The translations under genes were made by a program, and so were the position numbers. From NCBI RefSeq assembly GCF_002979655.1, contig NZ_PCPG01000012.1, positions 1 through 64,000 of the forward strand: a stretch of DNA of 64,000 nucleotides, written 5' to 3'. This stretch comes from Microbacterium sp. MYb45. Its GTDB lineage: Bacteria; Actinomycetota; Actinomycetes; Actinomycetales; Microbacteriaceae. Each line of letters begins with the position of its first letter. The stretch's first letter is position 1. Positions 17,455-25,064 of the stretch are shown in pieces. The notes below the pieces were generated by a model that was not told where the DNA came from, made no database searches, and saw only the letters and a list, made by a program, of their open reading frames with translations.

Positions 17455-18218
17455 CCCTCATCGACACCGACCTCGTCCTCAGCGCACCGGTCAACCTGCG
17501 CGACCTCGGCGGCATCGCGATCGACGGCGGCGTGCTCCGCGAGGGGCTCGCCATCCGCACCGACGACCTCGCCTACGTGACCGCGCAGGTCGCCGACGAC
17601 CTCGTCAGGGGCGGACTCACCGCGATCATCGACCTGCGCTCGCCGCTCGAGGTCTCGGTGACGGGGCGGGGGCCGCTGGGCGAGCATCTGGTCGCGTACC
17701 ACCACCTGCCCCTGATCGCGGATGTCGGGGAGTCGATCGACCGCGACAAGCCCGCGCTCACGCATGAGGCGATGGGCCTGATGTACCAGCGCATGGTCGA
17801 TGGAGCAGCGCCGCAGCTCGTGATCGCGCTCAACGTCATCGCGTACACGCCGGGGGCTGCCGCCTTCCACTGTGCAGCGGGTCGCGATCGTACGGGTGTG
17901 CTGGCGGCGATGCTGCTGCTCGCCCTCGGCGCCGCCGACGACGACATCGTCACCGACTACGCCCGCACGGGCGACAACATGGTCGCGATCATGGCGCGCA
18001 CCGCACCCGTGATGGGGGCGATGTGGAAGGCGCTGGGCTTCGACGCCGACGCGCTCGGGAAGACCTCGTCGCTGCTGGAGGGATCGATGGACGTGTCGAT
18101 GCGCAGCCTGCTCGACACCCTTCGTGCACAGCACGGCGACCCGCTGACCCCGCTGCGCGCCGCGGGGCTCTCGGATGCCACGATCGCCCGGCTGCGCGAG
18201 CGGGCGCTCGCCGCGTGA
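17451..18218 (+). CDS. Tyrosine-phosphatase-like enzyme of the importer operon
   Basis: A 255-residue protein of the Y_phosphatase3 type: NLRDLGG near the N-terminus, IDLRSPLE, and the P-loop HCAAGRDRTG in which Cys141 and Arg147 form the HCX5R active site. Such proteins act on phosphotyrosine, phosphoinositides or small phosphate esters. GGAG Shine-Dalgarno; ATG overlaps the phnE stop. Being translationally coupled to a PhnDCE importer suggests it dephosphorylates the imported compound inside the cell; this is inference. Followed by an overlapping TetR gene. Confidence 0.82.
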   Translation: MTLIDTDLVLSAPVNLRDLGGIAIDGGVLREGLAIRTDDLAYVTAQVADDLVRGGLTAIIDLRSPLEVSVTGRGPLGEHLVAYHHLPLIADVGESIDRDKPALTHEAMGLMYQRMVDGAAPQLVIALNVIAYTPGAAAFHCAAGRDRTGVLAAMLLLALGAADDDIVTDYARTGDNMVAIMARTAPVMGAMWKALGFDADALGKTSSLLEGSMDVSMRSLLDTLRAQHGDPLTPLRAAGLSDATIARLRERALAA

Positions 18219-18841
18219 CGGTTCTGGCGGCGGATGCCGGGGCTGCGGTTCGCCGCCGCCCCGGTCGTCCGCGTGACGAAGACCTCGACGGGCAGATCGT
18301 CGCGGCGACGCTCGACATCATCGACGCGGGCGACGAGGTCACGGTGTCGCGCGTGGTCGCCCGCAGCGGGGTGAGCCGGGCGGCACTGTATCGGCGCTGG
18401 CCCTCACTCACCCTGTTGATCGCCGCGGCGCTCGACGTCGGCCGCGAGGTGCCGCCGGAGTATCCCGCCGATGCCGACCTGCACGAGATCCTGCTCGCGG
18501 GGCTCGGACTCGGTGTCGACGGTGTCGCCCCCTCGGCTCCCGGATACTCCGAGGAGCGGTTCCGGCAGCGCATCCGCCTGGTGATGGCCGACCGTGCCCT
18601 GCAGCGGACCTACTGGGAATCGCACGTGTCGCGGCGCCGGGTGCCGCTGCAGAACGCACTCCGGGTGGGGATGGCGCGGGGCGAGCTGCGCCCCGACCTC
18701 GACGTCGAAGCCTGCTTCGATGCGATCGCCGGCGTCGCGTACTACCAGCTCGTCGTGCGCGGCGACCGGGTCAACGATCCTGCCGTGGTCGAGCGGATGC
18801 GGGCCGCGATCGAGGTGATCTGGCGCGGGATGGTGACGTGA
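18215..18841 (+). CDS. TetR-family regulator, likely of the phn-type operon
   Basis: A 208-residue regulator with a basic N-terminus (RRRPGRPRDEDL), HTH VSRVVARSGVSRAALYRRWP and a C-terminal ligand-binding half. The GTG at 18215 overlaps the phosphatase stop (GTGA). As last gene of the operon it is probably an autoregulated repressor responding to the imported substrate. Confidence 0.82.
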   Translation: MTVLAADAGAAVRRRPGRPRDEDLDGQIVAATLDIIDAGDEVTVSRVVARSGVSRAALYRRWPSLTLLIAAALDVGREVPPEYPADADLHEILLAGLGLGVDGVAPSAPGYSEERFRQRIRLVMADRALQRTYWESHVSRRRVPLQNALRVGMARGELRPDLDVEACFDAIAGVAYYQLVVRGDRVNDPAVVERMRAAIEVIWRGMVT

Positions 18842-18848
18842 AAGCGAG

Positions 18849-18897
18849 TTATGTACATAATGCCTCTAAAGTCGCTTATGCCTATAATGGAGGCATG
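18849..18897 (+). promoter_or_regulatory. Promoter/operator of the toxin-antitoxin pair
   Basis: Perfect -10 TATAAT (18883-18888), a perfect 12-bp palindrome TTATGTACATAA (18849-18860) about where the -35 would be, a related TTATGCCTATAA over the -10, and TGCCTC/GAGGCA flanks. Arrangement typical of autorepression by an antitoxin. Confidence 0.65.
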
Positions 18898-19155
18898 ACC
18901 ACTCTCACCCGCAGCATCCCCTCCAAGGATCTTCGCGACAGTCTCGCCGATGTGCTGGGCGGAGTCGCGTACGGGGCTGAGCGCGTCGGGGTGACGCGCC
19001 ATGGCAAGCTCACCGCCGTCGTGATCAGCGTCGACGACCTCGAGCTGTTGGAGGAACTGGAAGCCGCGCGCGATGCGGCGGAGTTCCGTGCGGCGAAGGC
19101 GGCGGATGACGGTGAGCGCGTCTCTCTAGACGATCTTCGCGCCGAACTCTCGTGA
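18895..19155 (+). CDS. Antitoxin, Phd/YefM family
   Basis: An 86-residue DNA-binding antitoxin: MTTLTRSIPSKDLRDSLADV, then GERVGVTRHGKLTAVVIS-like pattern and an acidic C-terminal tail (SLDDLRAELS) expected to wrap the toxin. GGAGG sits four bases before the ATG. Coupled to the toxin gene by a GTGA overlap. Confidence 0.85.
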   Translation: MTTLTRSIPSKDLRDSLADVLGGVAYGAERVGVTRHGKLTAVVISVDDLELLEELEAARDAAEFRAAKAADDGERVSLDDLRAELS

Positions 19156-19418
19156 CTGCCTATCGCGTCGAGTTCACTGCACCGGCCGCGAAGGAGATCC
19201 GCAAGCTCGACCCCCAGGTCAGGCGTCGCATCCTCGCCGGCATCGCCGCGCTGGAGAAGGAGCCGCGTCCGATCGGTGTCCGCAAGCTGACCGGTTTCGA
19301 CAACGCCTGGCGCATCCGGATCGGCGATCACCGTGTGCTCTACGAGGTCGTCGACGACGTCGTGCTGGTGACCGTGTTCCGGGTTGCGCACCGTCGGGCC
19401 GTGTACGGCGACTTATGA
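19152..19418 (+). CDS. Toxin, RelE/ParE family
   Basis: An 88-residue RelE-type toxin, usually a ribosome-dependent mRNA endonuclease. Visible: YRVEFTAPAAKEIRKLDPQV, WRIRIGDHRVLYEV and the C-terminal VFRVAHRRAVY, with the conserved Arg/Lys residues of the family. Start GTG overlaps the antitoxin stop. Confidence 0.87.
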   Translation: MTAYRVEFTAPAAKEIRKLDPQVRRRILAGIAALEKEPRPIGVRKLTGFDNAWRIRIGDHRVLYEVVDDVVLVTVFRVAHRRAVYGDL

Positions 19419-19433
19419 CGCGTTCTGCCGCGG

Positions 19434-19871
19434 TCAGCTCTTCGTGAGGTCCTGCGCGAACATCACGAGGATGCCGCTGGGGCCACGGAGATAGGTGAGC
19501 TTGTAGACGTCCTGGTAGTTCGCGACGCCGCGCAGCGGGTGATAGCCGTGACGGGCGGCGATCGCGAGCGATTCGTCGATGTCGTCGACCGAGAAGGCGA
19601 TGCGATGCATACCGATCTCGTTCGGAAGGGTCGGCTCCGTCTCGATCGCATCCGGGTGGATGTACTCGAACAGCTCGATCTGGCCGCGCCCATCGGGGGT
19701 CTGCAGCACCGCGATCTTCGCGTGGTTGCCGTCGAGTCCGACCGCGGTCGCCGCCCACTCCCCACTGACCTCGTCGCGACCGAGCACCGTGAGGCCGAGG
19801 TCGGTGAAGAAGGAGATGGTGGCTTCCAGGTCGCGCACGGCGATCCCGACGTTCTCGAGTGTGATGGGCAT
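19434..19871 (-). CDS. VOC-family (glyoxalase/methylmalonyl-CoA epimerase-like) protein
   Basis: A 145-residue metal-binding vicinal-oxygen-chelate protein: MPITLENVGIAVRDLEATISFF, QIELFEYIHP, GMHRIAFSVDDID and GPSGILVMFAQDL. Likely His/Glu metal ligands are in NVGIAV-context, HRIAF and the GILVM strand. Substrate unknown. Start at 19871 matches the family N-terminus; upstream open frame is ignored. Confidence 0.82.
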   Translation of the reverse strand: MPITLENVGIAVRDLEATISFFTDLGLTVLGRDEVSGEWAATAVGLDGNHAKIAVLQTPDGRGQIELFEYIHPDAIETEPTLPNEIGMHRIAFSVDDIDESLAIAARHGYHPLRGVANYQDVYKLTYLRGPSGILVMFAQDLTKS

Positions 19872-19909
19872 GGGTGGGATGCTACTCGTGCTCGCCACCC
19901 GTGTCAGGG

Positions 19910-20260
19910 CTAGTGCCCGAGCTTCTCGGCGCAGGCGACGCAGTACTCGGCGAAAGGTCGGGCCTGCAGTCGTGCCGCGGGGATCGGCCTGCCGCAGTTC
20001 GCGCAGACGCCGTAGGTGCCGGCATCCATTCGTGCCAGCGCGTCGTCGACCTGTCGGAGTTCGGATGCTGCCGCCTCGGCGAGCCCGGTCAGCCGTGACC
20101 ACTCCGACGAGAGCGTGACGCCCTCGGGGTCGTGTTCGTCGTCGTCGTTCGAGCTCTCGCGGTCGTGGGTGAGCTCGTCGAGGGTCGCGGCCGTGGCCTG
20201 CACCCGGGCCTCGGCCTGAGCGCGCAGCTCCTGCAGCAGCGCGCGGGGGTCAGGACTCAT
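19910..20260 (-). CDS. DksA/TraR-type C4 zinc-finger protein
   Basis: A 116-residue protein: coiled-coil-forming N-terminal half and a C-terminal four-cysteine zinc finger (Cys86, Cys89, Cys107, Cys110; GVCANCGRPI and YCVACA). Relatives bind RNA polymerase or act as general stress proteins. Monocistronic or following the VOC gene on the same strand. Confidence 0.85.
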   Translation of the reverse strand: MSPDPRALLQELRAQAEARVQATAATLDELTHDRESSNDDDEHDPEGVTLSSEWSRLTGLAEAAASELRQVDDALARMDAGTYGVCANCGRPIPAARLQARPFAEYCVACAEKLGH

Positions 20261-20302
20261 GCGCCCACTCTAGGCATCCCCGCCGACACCCCGGCCCCAC
20301 CC

Positions 20303-20368
20303 GTCGCACTTTCGCATCGAGGTCGCAGGATCCAGCGGAACTCTGCGACCTCGACGCGAATCTGCGAC
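20303..20368. repeat. Dispersed palindromic repeat, family C (copy 1)
   Basis: Inverted repeat with arms 20303-20328 and 20343-20368, each containing a CGAGGTCGCA-like core, in the gap between two minus-strand genes. The left arm recurs at 24818. Confidence 0.75.
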
Positions 20369-20377
20369 GCGCGCGCC

Positions 20378-22924
20378 TCAGGCGGAGTGCCCGCTCGTCG
20401 GCACCGAGTCGGTCGTCGTCGGAACGGCCACGGCCTTCATGCCGGGGTGATCGCGTTCGAGGGCGGCGCCCTCCATGTCGACGTTCGGCAGGATGCGGTC
20501 GAGCCAGCGCGGCAGCCACCACGCCGAGCGGCCGAGCAGGTGCATGAGCGCGGGCATCAGCAGCATCCGCACGACGAACGCGTCGAGCAGCACACCGAAC
20601 GCGAGGCCGAACCCGATCGAGCGGATGATCGTCGACTCCGAGAAGATGAACCCGCCGAACACCGACACCATGATGAGGGCGGCGGCGGTCACGACCGAGC
20701 GGCCGGCACGGAAGCCCTGGGCCACGGCATCGCGCGCCGAGGCGCCGTGCACATACGCCTCGCGCATACCGGAGGCGAGGAACAGCTGGTAGTCCATCGC
20801 GAGTCCGAACAGGATGCCGACGAGGATCACCGGCAGGAAGCTCAGGATCGGCCCGGTGCTGTGCAGCCCGATGATCTCGGCGCCCCAGCCGAACTGGAAC
20901 ACCGCGACGATCAGGCCGTACGTCGCGAACAGCGAGAGCACGAAGCCGCCGGTCGCGATGAGCGGCACCAGCAGGGAACGGAACACCACGATCATGATCA
21001 GCAGCGAGAGGCCGACCACGACCACCAGGTACAGCGGCAGGACCCCGGCCAGAGCCTCGGAGATGTCGATGTTGATCGCGGCCTGACCCGCGACGCCGAG
21101 GGTGATCCCGTCGCCGATGGCCGGCATCGAGCGCAGGTCCTGCACGAGCCTCTCGGTGGAGGCGCTGTTCGGGCCCTCCTCGGGGACGACCTGGAATGCG
21201 AGGAGGGTGTTGTCGTCGGAGGTGGCGATCGGCGCGACCGCCGCGACGTCGTCCTGGTCGGCGATGGCCTGCGCGATCGTGACCTGCGTGGAGAGCAGAT
21301 CATCGTCGGTGACCGCGTCGTCGAGGGTCGCGGTGACCAGCAACGGACCGTTCGCGCCCTCGCCGAACTGCTCGTCGACGGTCTGGAACGCGCGGTAGCT
21401 GGTCGAGTCGCTCGGTTCGCTCGACCCGTCGGGCAGACCGAGTCGCATCGACATCGCGGGGATCGCGATGATGAGCAGCGCGACCACGCTCACGAGCGTG
21501 GTGACGACGGCGCGCAGGGTCGACATCCGCTTCACGGGCTTGCCCGCGGCGTGCTCCTGCCCGACCGTCGCGCGCGCGCGGCGGCTGAGCAGACGGTCGC
21601 CGACGAGTCCGAGGATGGCGGGCGCGAGGGTGATCGCGACGAGCACGGCCACCGCGACGCACACTGCGCCGACCGTGCCCATGAGGCCGAGGAACGGGAC
21701 GCCGGTCACGTTGAGCGCGAGGAGCGCGACGATGACGGTCGTGCCGGCGAACACCACGGCGGTGCCGGACGTGCCGGTGGCGAGGCCGATGGATTCGCGC
21801 ACCGGAACCCCTGCGAGCAGCTGCTTGCGGTGCCTGTTCACGATGAAGAGCGAATAGTCGATGCCGACCGCGAGGCCGAGCATCACGCCCAGCACCGGTG
21901 TCACGGACGCCATGTCCACCACGCCGGAGAACGCGAGGGATGCCGTGACTCCGACACCGACGCCGACGATGGCGGTGACGATGGGGAGGGCTGCGGCGAT
22001 GAGCGAGCCGAGCATCACGATGAGCACGATCGCGGCGAACACGAGACCGACCGCCTCGCCGACGCCGAAGATCTCGGGCACACCCTGCGCGATGTCGGTG
22101 CCGAAGTCGACCTCGGTGCCGTCGATCGGTGCGGAGGCGAAGTGGTCGATCGTGCCCTGCTTGACCTCTTCGGAGAGTTCGAGGCGCGGGTCGACGAACG
22201 AGACGTTGACGATCGCGGTGGACCCGTCTTCCGACACCACGCCGATGCCGTCGGCCAGGTCGAGGAGGGTCGAGCCCAACTCCGCCTGGTCGGCGTTCTC
22301 CTGCAGGGTGATGCGGGACTGATCGAGCTTCGCGTTCTGGGCCTCGAGCTCGGCTGCCTGCGCGTTCAACGCCGCCACCTGGGCGTCGATGGCGGCGAGC
22401 TGCTCGGGGCCGGCGCCGGCCCGCTCCGCCTGGGTGCGGGACGCCGTGAGCTGGGTGAGGCCGGCTTCGATCTGGGCCCTGCCCTCGTCGAGCTTCGTCT
22501 GCCCGGCGTCCAGCTGGGCGCGACCGTCGGTGATCTGCTTCTCGCCGTCGGCGAGCTCCTTCGCCTGGTCGGCCTGCTGCTGCTGCGCGTCGAACGGATC
22601 GATCACGGACGCGACGCCATCGAGATCCTCGGCGCTGGCAGCGAGCTCGGAGATGTCCTGCTTCTGCTCGTCGGTGAACGCCGAACCGTCGGTGGTGCGA
22701 TAGACGACCGTTCCGGTGCCGCCCGCGGAATCCGGGAGCTTGTCGGCGAGCTCGTCGGTCACCGCGCCCGACGCGGTGCCCGGGATGTCGAAGCTGTTGC
22801 TGAGCGTGCCGCCGAGGGTGAGGAAGGCGCCGACGCCGATGCCGAGGATCAGGACCCACGACACGATCACCGTCCACGCCTTGCGCGCAGCGAACGAACC
22901 CAGACGGTAGAGCAGTGAAGCCAC
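20378..22924 (-). CDS. MMPL-family membrane exporter (RND superfamily)
   Basis: An 848-residue transporter. A first membrane span (TVIVSWVLILGIGVGAFLTL), a large extracellular coiled, Gln/Ala-rich loop (about res. 110-220), a block of spans with GIDYSLFIVNRHR, and a second half with AMDYQLFLASGMREAY, the two GxDY-type proton-relay motifs of MMPL proteins. Such pumps export lipids or drugs. GTG at 22924 has AAGGAG six bases upstream; a GTG twelve codons earlier has no such site. Divergent from a TetR gene that probably represses it. Confidence 0.87.
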   Translation of the reverse strand: MASLLYRLGSFAARKAWTVIVSWVLILGIGVGAFLTLGGTLSNSFDIPGTASGAVTDELADKLPDSAGGTGTVVYRTTDGSAFTDEQKQDISELAASAEDLDGVASVIDPFDAQQQQADQAKELADGEKQITDGRAQLDAGQTKLDEGRAQIEAGLTQLTASRTQAERAGAGPEQLAAIDAQVAALNAQAAELEAQNAKLDQSRITLQENADQAELGSTLLDLADGIGVVSEDGSTAIVNVSFVDPRLELSEEVKQGTIDHFASAPIDGTEVDFGTDIAQGVPEIFGVGEAVGLVFAAIVLIVMLGSLIAAALPIVTAIVGVGVGVTASLAFSGVVDMASVTPVLGVMLGLAVGIDYSLFIVNRHRKQLLAGVPVRESIGLATGTSGTAVVFAGTTVIVALLALNVTGVPFLGLMGTVGAVCVAVAVLVAITLAPAILGLVGDRLLSRRARATVGQEHAAGKPVKRMSTLRAVVTTLVSVVALLIIAIPAMSMRLGLPDGSSEPSDSTSYRAFQTVDEQFGEGANGPLLVTATLDDAVTDDDLLSTQVTIAQAIADQDDVAAVAPIATSDDNTLLAFQVVPEEGPNSASTERLVQDLRSMPAIGDGITLGVAGQAAINIDISEALAGVLPLYLVVVVGLSLLIMIVVFRSLLVPLIATGGFVLSLFATYGLIVAVFQFGWGAEIIGLHSTGPILSFLPVILVGILFGLAMDYQLFLASGMREAYVHGASARDAVAQGFRAGRSVVTAAALIMVSVFGGFIFSESTIIRSIGFGLAFGVLLDAFVVRMLLMPALMHLLGRSAWWLPRWLDRILPNVDMEGAALERDHPGMKAVAVPTTTDSVPTSGHSA

Positions 22925-22944
22925 AGTGGTCTCCTTCAGACTCG

Positions 22945-22979
22945 AAAGATCATACGGCACGTCTCGTCTAGAGATCTTT
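22945..22979. promoter_or_regulatory. Inverted repeat between MMPL and TetR genes
   Basis: AAAGATC (22945-22951) and GATCTTT (22973-22979) flank a region with TCTAGA at its centre-right, in the 70-bp divergent gap. Likely the TetR operator. Confidence 0.5.
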
Positions 22980-22994
22980 GGCTATCCTGAACGC

Positions 22995-23567
22995 ATGGTC
23001 AACGAGCATCGGAGCGGGCCCGTGCGCAGCACCGCGGCGCGCGAAGCGATCCTCGATGCGACCTCGCGACTCTTCCACGCGCAGGGGTACGACCGGCTCA
23101 CGATCGAGGGCATCGCGAAGGAAGCGGGGGTCGGCAAGCAGACCATCTACCGCTGGTGGCCCTCGCGGGGTGCGCTCATCGCGGACTGCCTGGTCGACGG
23201 GCGCCTCATCCCCGTGGACTTCGTCGTGCCCGACACCGGTGACCTCCTCGCCGACGTCGAGACCTGGCTGCGTTCGGTCTTCGCCATCCTCGCGACCACG
23301 CAGGGGCAGGCGCTGCTGCAGTCGCTGGTCGCAGCCGCCGCCGAAGACGCCGCGGTCGGGGCCCACCTCGGGGGGAGTCTCGGCGTCGAGCAGCACCTGT
23401 CCGAACGGCTGCGCGGCGGGATCCGCGACGGTCAGCTGCCGGAAGACGCCCCGATCGCGCAGATCGGCCGAGCGATCCTGGGCGCGATCATCGTGGAGTC
23501 CCTCGGCCGTGAGAGCCACGGACCCGGCGGGATCATCGAACTGGTCCGGTACCTCTTCGCCCGCTGA
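22995..23567 (+). CDS. TetR-family regulator of the MMPL exporter
   Basis: A 190-residue regulator with HTH TIEGIAKEAGVGKQTIYRWW and a TetR_C-type second half. The ATG follows TATCCT by six bases, so the mRNA may be leaderless; no Shine-Dalgarno is seen. Divergent orientation and the shared 70-bp gap make the exporter its natural target. Confidence 0.85.
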   Translation: MVNEHRSGPVRSTAAREAILDATSRLFHAQGYDRLTIEGIAKEAGVGKQTIYRWWPSRGALIADCLVDGRLIPVDFVVPDTGDLLADVETWLRSVFAILATTQGQALLQSLVAAAAEDAAVGAHLGGSLGVEQHLSERLRGGIRDGQLPEDAPIAQIGRAILGAIIVESLGRESHGPGGIIELVRYLFAR

Positions 23568-23599
23568 GCTTCCGTCGCGCCGGGGGTACAGGGACTCGG

Positions 23600-24304
23600 T
23601 CATGTCAGGTGGCCTCGCTCGCCGGTTCGCGCTTCTCGCCCCGATCGGTGTCCGAATGCGAAGGCTCCGGCATCGGCATGGCGGCGAGGTCGGGCGCGCG
23701 TGGTCGCCATCGCGTCGACCGCCTCGTCCACCCGATCGCGGCGCGAGGTCAGGACCAGGGCGGTGCCGGTGCCCGCATTCTCGACGATCGTTCGGCGGCT
23801 GTCCTGGATGCGACTCATGACACCTCGGGCGAAGCCCCGCAGGAAGCCGCTGCGTGCACGACGCTTCTCGGACTCCGTGTGCCGGTGGTAGATCTCGCGC
23901 TGCACGGACCACCACTTCCGCATCGCGACCATGGCCTGCACCTCGAGGCTCGCGGTGAGGGTGCGCACCTGCGTGACGTCGGACGCATACCCGACCAGGA
24001 GCAGGCCCGCGCCGACGGGGACCTCCATCCCGAGCGGCCGCACCGTGCCCAGCGCCTGCGCGACACCCGAGCCGATCTCCTGCAGATCCCGGGCGTACAC
24101 GCCGCTGAAGAGCATCCGCTCCTGAACGATCTGCTCCTGTGTCTGGCCCAGCCGGCCACGGCGTTCGTCGATGCGGGCCTGATCTATGCCGTACTTCACG
24201 ATCAGCCGCTCGGCGTGCTCGGTCAGAGCCTCCGCCTCTTCCGGTGTCGTGCTCTCGGCCTTCGCCAGCAGCTTCGCGATCAGGTCGAGCTTCGCCTCGG
24301 TCAT
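23600..24304 (-). CDS. DUF2786-domain protein
   Basis: A 234-residue protein with the N-terminal DUF2786 motif (LIAKLLAKAESTTPEEAEAL, then AERLIVKYGID) and a middle region (RDLQEIGSGVAQAL; VGYASDVTQVRTLTASLEVQ) seen in actinobacterial members. C-terminal residues include AFAFGHRSGREA, the usual Gly/Arg-rich end. Function is unknown. GGGGG lies upstream of the ATG. Convergent with the TetR gene. Confidence 0.75.
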   Translation of the reverse strand: MTEAKLDLIAKLLAKAESTTPEEAEALTEHAERLIVKYGIDQARIDERRGRLGQTQEQIVQERMLFSGVYARDLQEIGSGVAQALGTVRPLGMEVPVGAGLLLVGYASDVTQVRTLTASLEVQAMVAMRKWWSVQREIYHRHTESEKRRARSGFLRGFARGVMSRIQDSRRTIVENAGTGTALVLTSRRDRVDEAVDAMATTRARPRRHADAGAFAFGHRSGREARTGERGHLT

Positions 24305-24451
24305 GGCATCCCCCTTGGTGGTGTGTGATGCCTCGTATCCTCCGCGGGGTCACCCGCATTCAGAGGGTCGATCACGGCGACTGGGGAGAAACCTGTTTCG
24401 CGGCGTCCTGGGGAGGGATGCTGCGCGCGGTGTTCGGCGGTGATGCCGTGG

Positions 24452-24775
24452 CTACTCGAGCCACTCCGTGACGAAGCGGTCGTTCGCATGGATGTGCGTG
24501 GCCTCGTATGTGCCGCCGTCGAGCACCTCGAAGCGGTGGGAGACGAGGGCGGGCACGACGAGGATCTGCCCTCCGACGCCGACCACCTGATCGTCGCCGA
24601 CCGTGAACAGCGCGCGGCCCCGGCGGATCACGAACGTCTCGGCGTACGGATGCCGATGCAGACGTGGTCCTCGACCGGGTGTCGTGATGAACTCGCGCAT
24701 GATGCTCACGGGCGAGCCGAGCAGGTACCCCTCGATGTCTTCGTCGGTGGCGACGTCTCTGAGGTGGATGGTCAT
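24452..24775 (-). CDS. Small cupin-domain protein
   Basis: A 107-residue single-cupin protein. The first metal-binding motif is RLHRHPYAETFVI (two His and a Glu) and the second motif region VPALVSHRFEV carries a His. Proteins of this size are often isomerases, dioxygenase-like or sensory. GGAG precedes the ATG at 24775. Confidence 0.82.
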   Translation of the reverse strand: MTIHLRDVATDEDIEGYLLGSPVSIMREFITTPGRGPRLHRHPYAETFVIRRGRALFTVGDDQVVGVGGQILVVPALVSHRFEVLDGGTYEATHIHANDRFVTEWLE

Positions 24776-24817
24776 GGATCCTCCGTTCCCGCCCGAGGGT
24801 ACGCCTGGCGAGGCCGC

Positions 24818-24892
24818 GTCGCACTCTCTCATCGAGGTCGCACGCAATCGTGGAATCCGCGCGACGCGGGTGCGGAACTGCGACCTGGGGCG
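24818..24892. repeat. Dispersed palindromic repeat, family C (copy 2)
   Basis: The left arm (24818-24843) is nearly identical to that at 20303; the right arm (around 24872-24886, TGCGGAACTGCGACCT) is degenerate. It fills the gap between the cupin gene and the small membrane protein. Confidence 0.65.
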
Positions 24893-24908
24893 GAGGGGCC
24901 GACCGCTC

Positions 24909-25064
24909 TCAGCCGAGGATGAGCGTGATCACGGTCGCGCCGCCACCGCCGAGGATGAGCGCGATGATGACGGTCCAGGCGACGATGCGGATGCGACGGT
25001 TGCGCTTCTCGCCGAGGTCGCCGTAGTCCTCTTCGTTCGGGTTCTGCCGGCTCACGTCGCTCAT
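24909..25064 (-). CDS. 51-residue single-span membrane protein coupled to purL
   Basis: Reads [20 protein letters not shown], a basic stretch [10 protein letters not shown], then one hydrophobic, glycine-rich span to the end. Acidic head plus basic collar suggests N-inside topology. Its ATG overlaps the purL stop (ATGA), so it is co-translated with FGAM synthase. No known family is recognised; the coupling suggests it is a real gene. Confidence 0.7.
   Translation of the reverse strand: MSDVSRQNPNEEDYGDLGEKRNRRIRIVAWTVIIALILGGGGATVITLILG

Noticed and set aside
20132..22918. Open frame of over 900 codons on the plus strand
   Set aside because: It is antisense to the MMPL exporter, low-complexity and rich in Arg/Asp/His, as expected for an off-frame in high-GC DNA.
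22925..22960. Earlier start for the MMPL exporter (MPYDLSSLKETT)
   Set aside because: No Shine-Dalgarno, and it would run into the TetR operator; GTG 22924 has AAGGAG at good distance.
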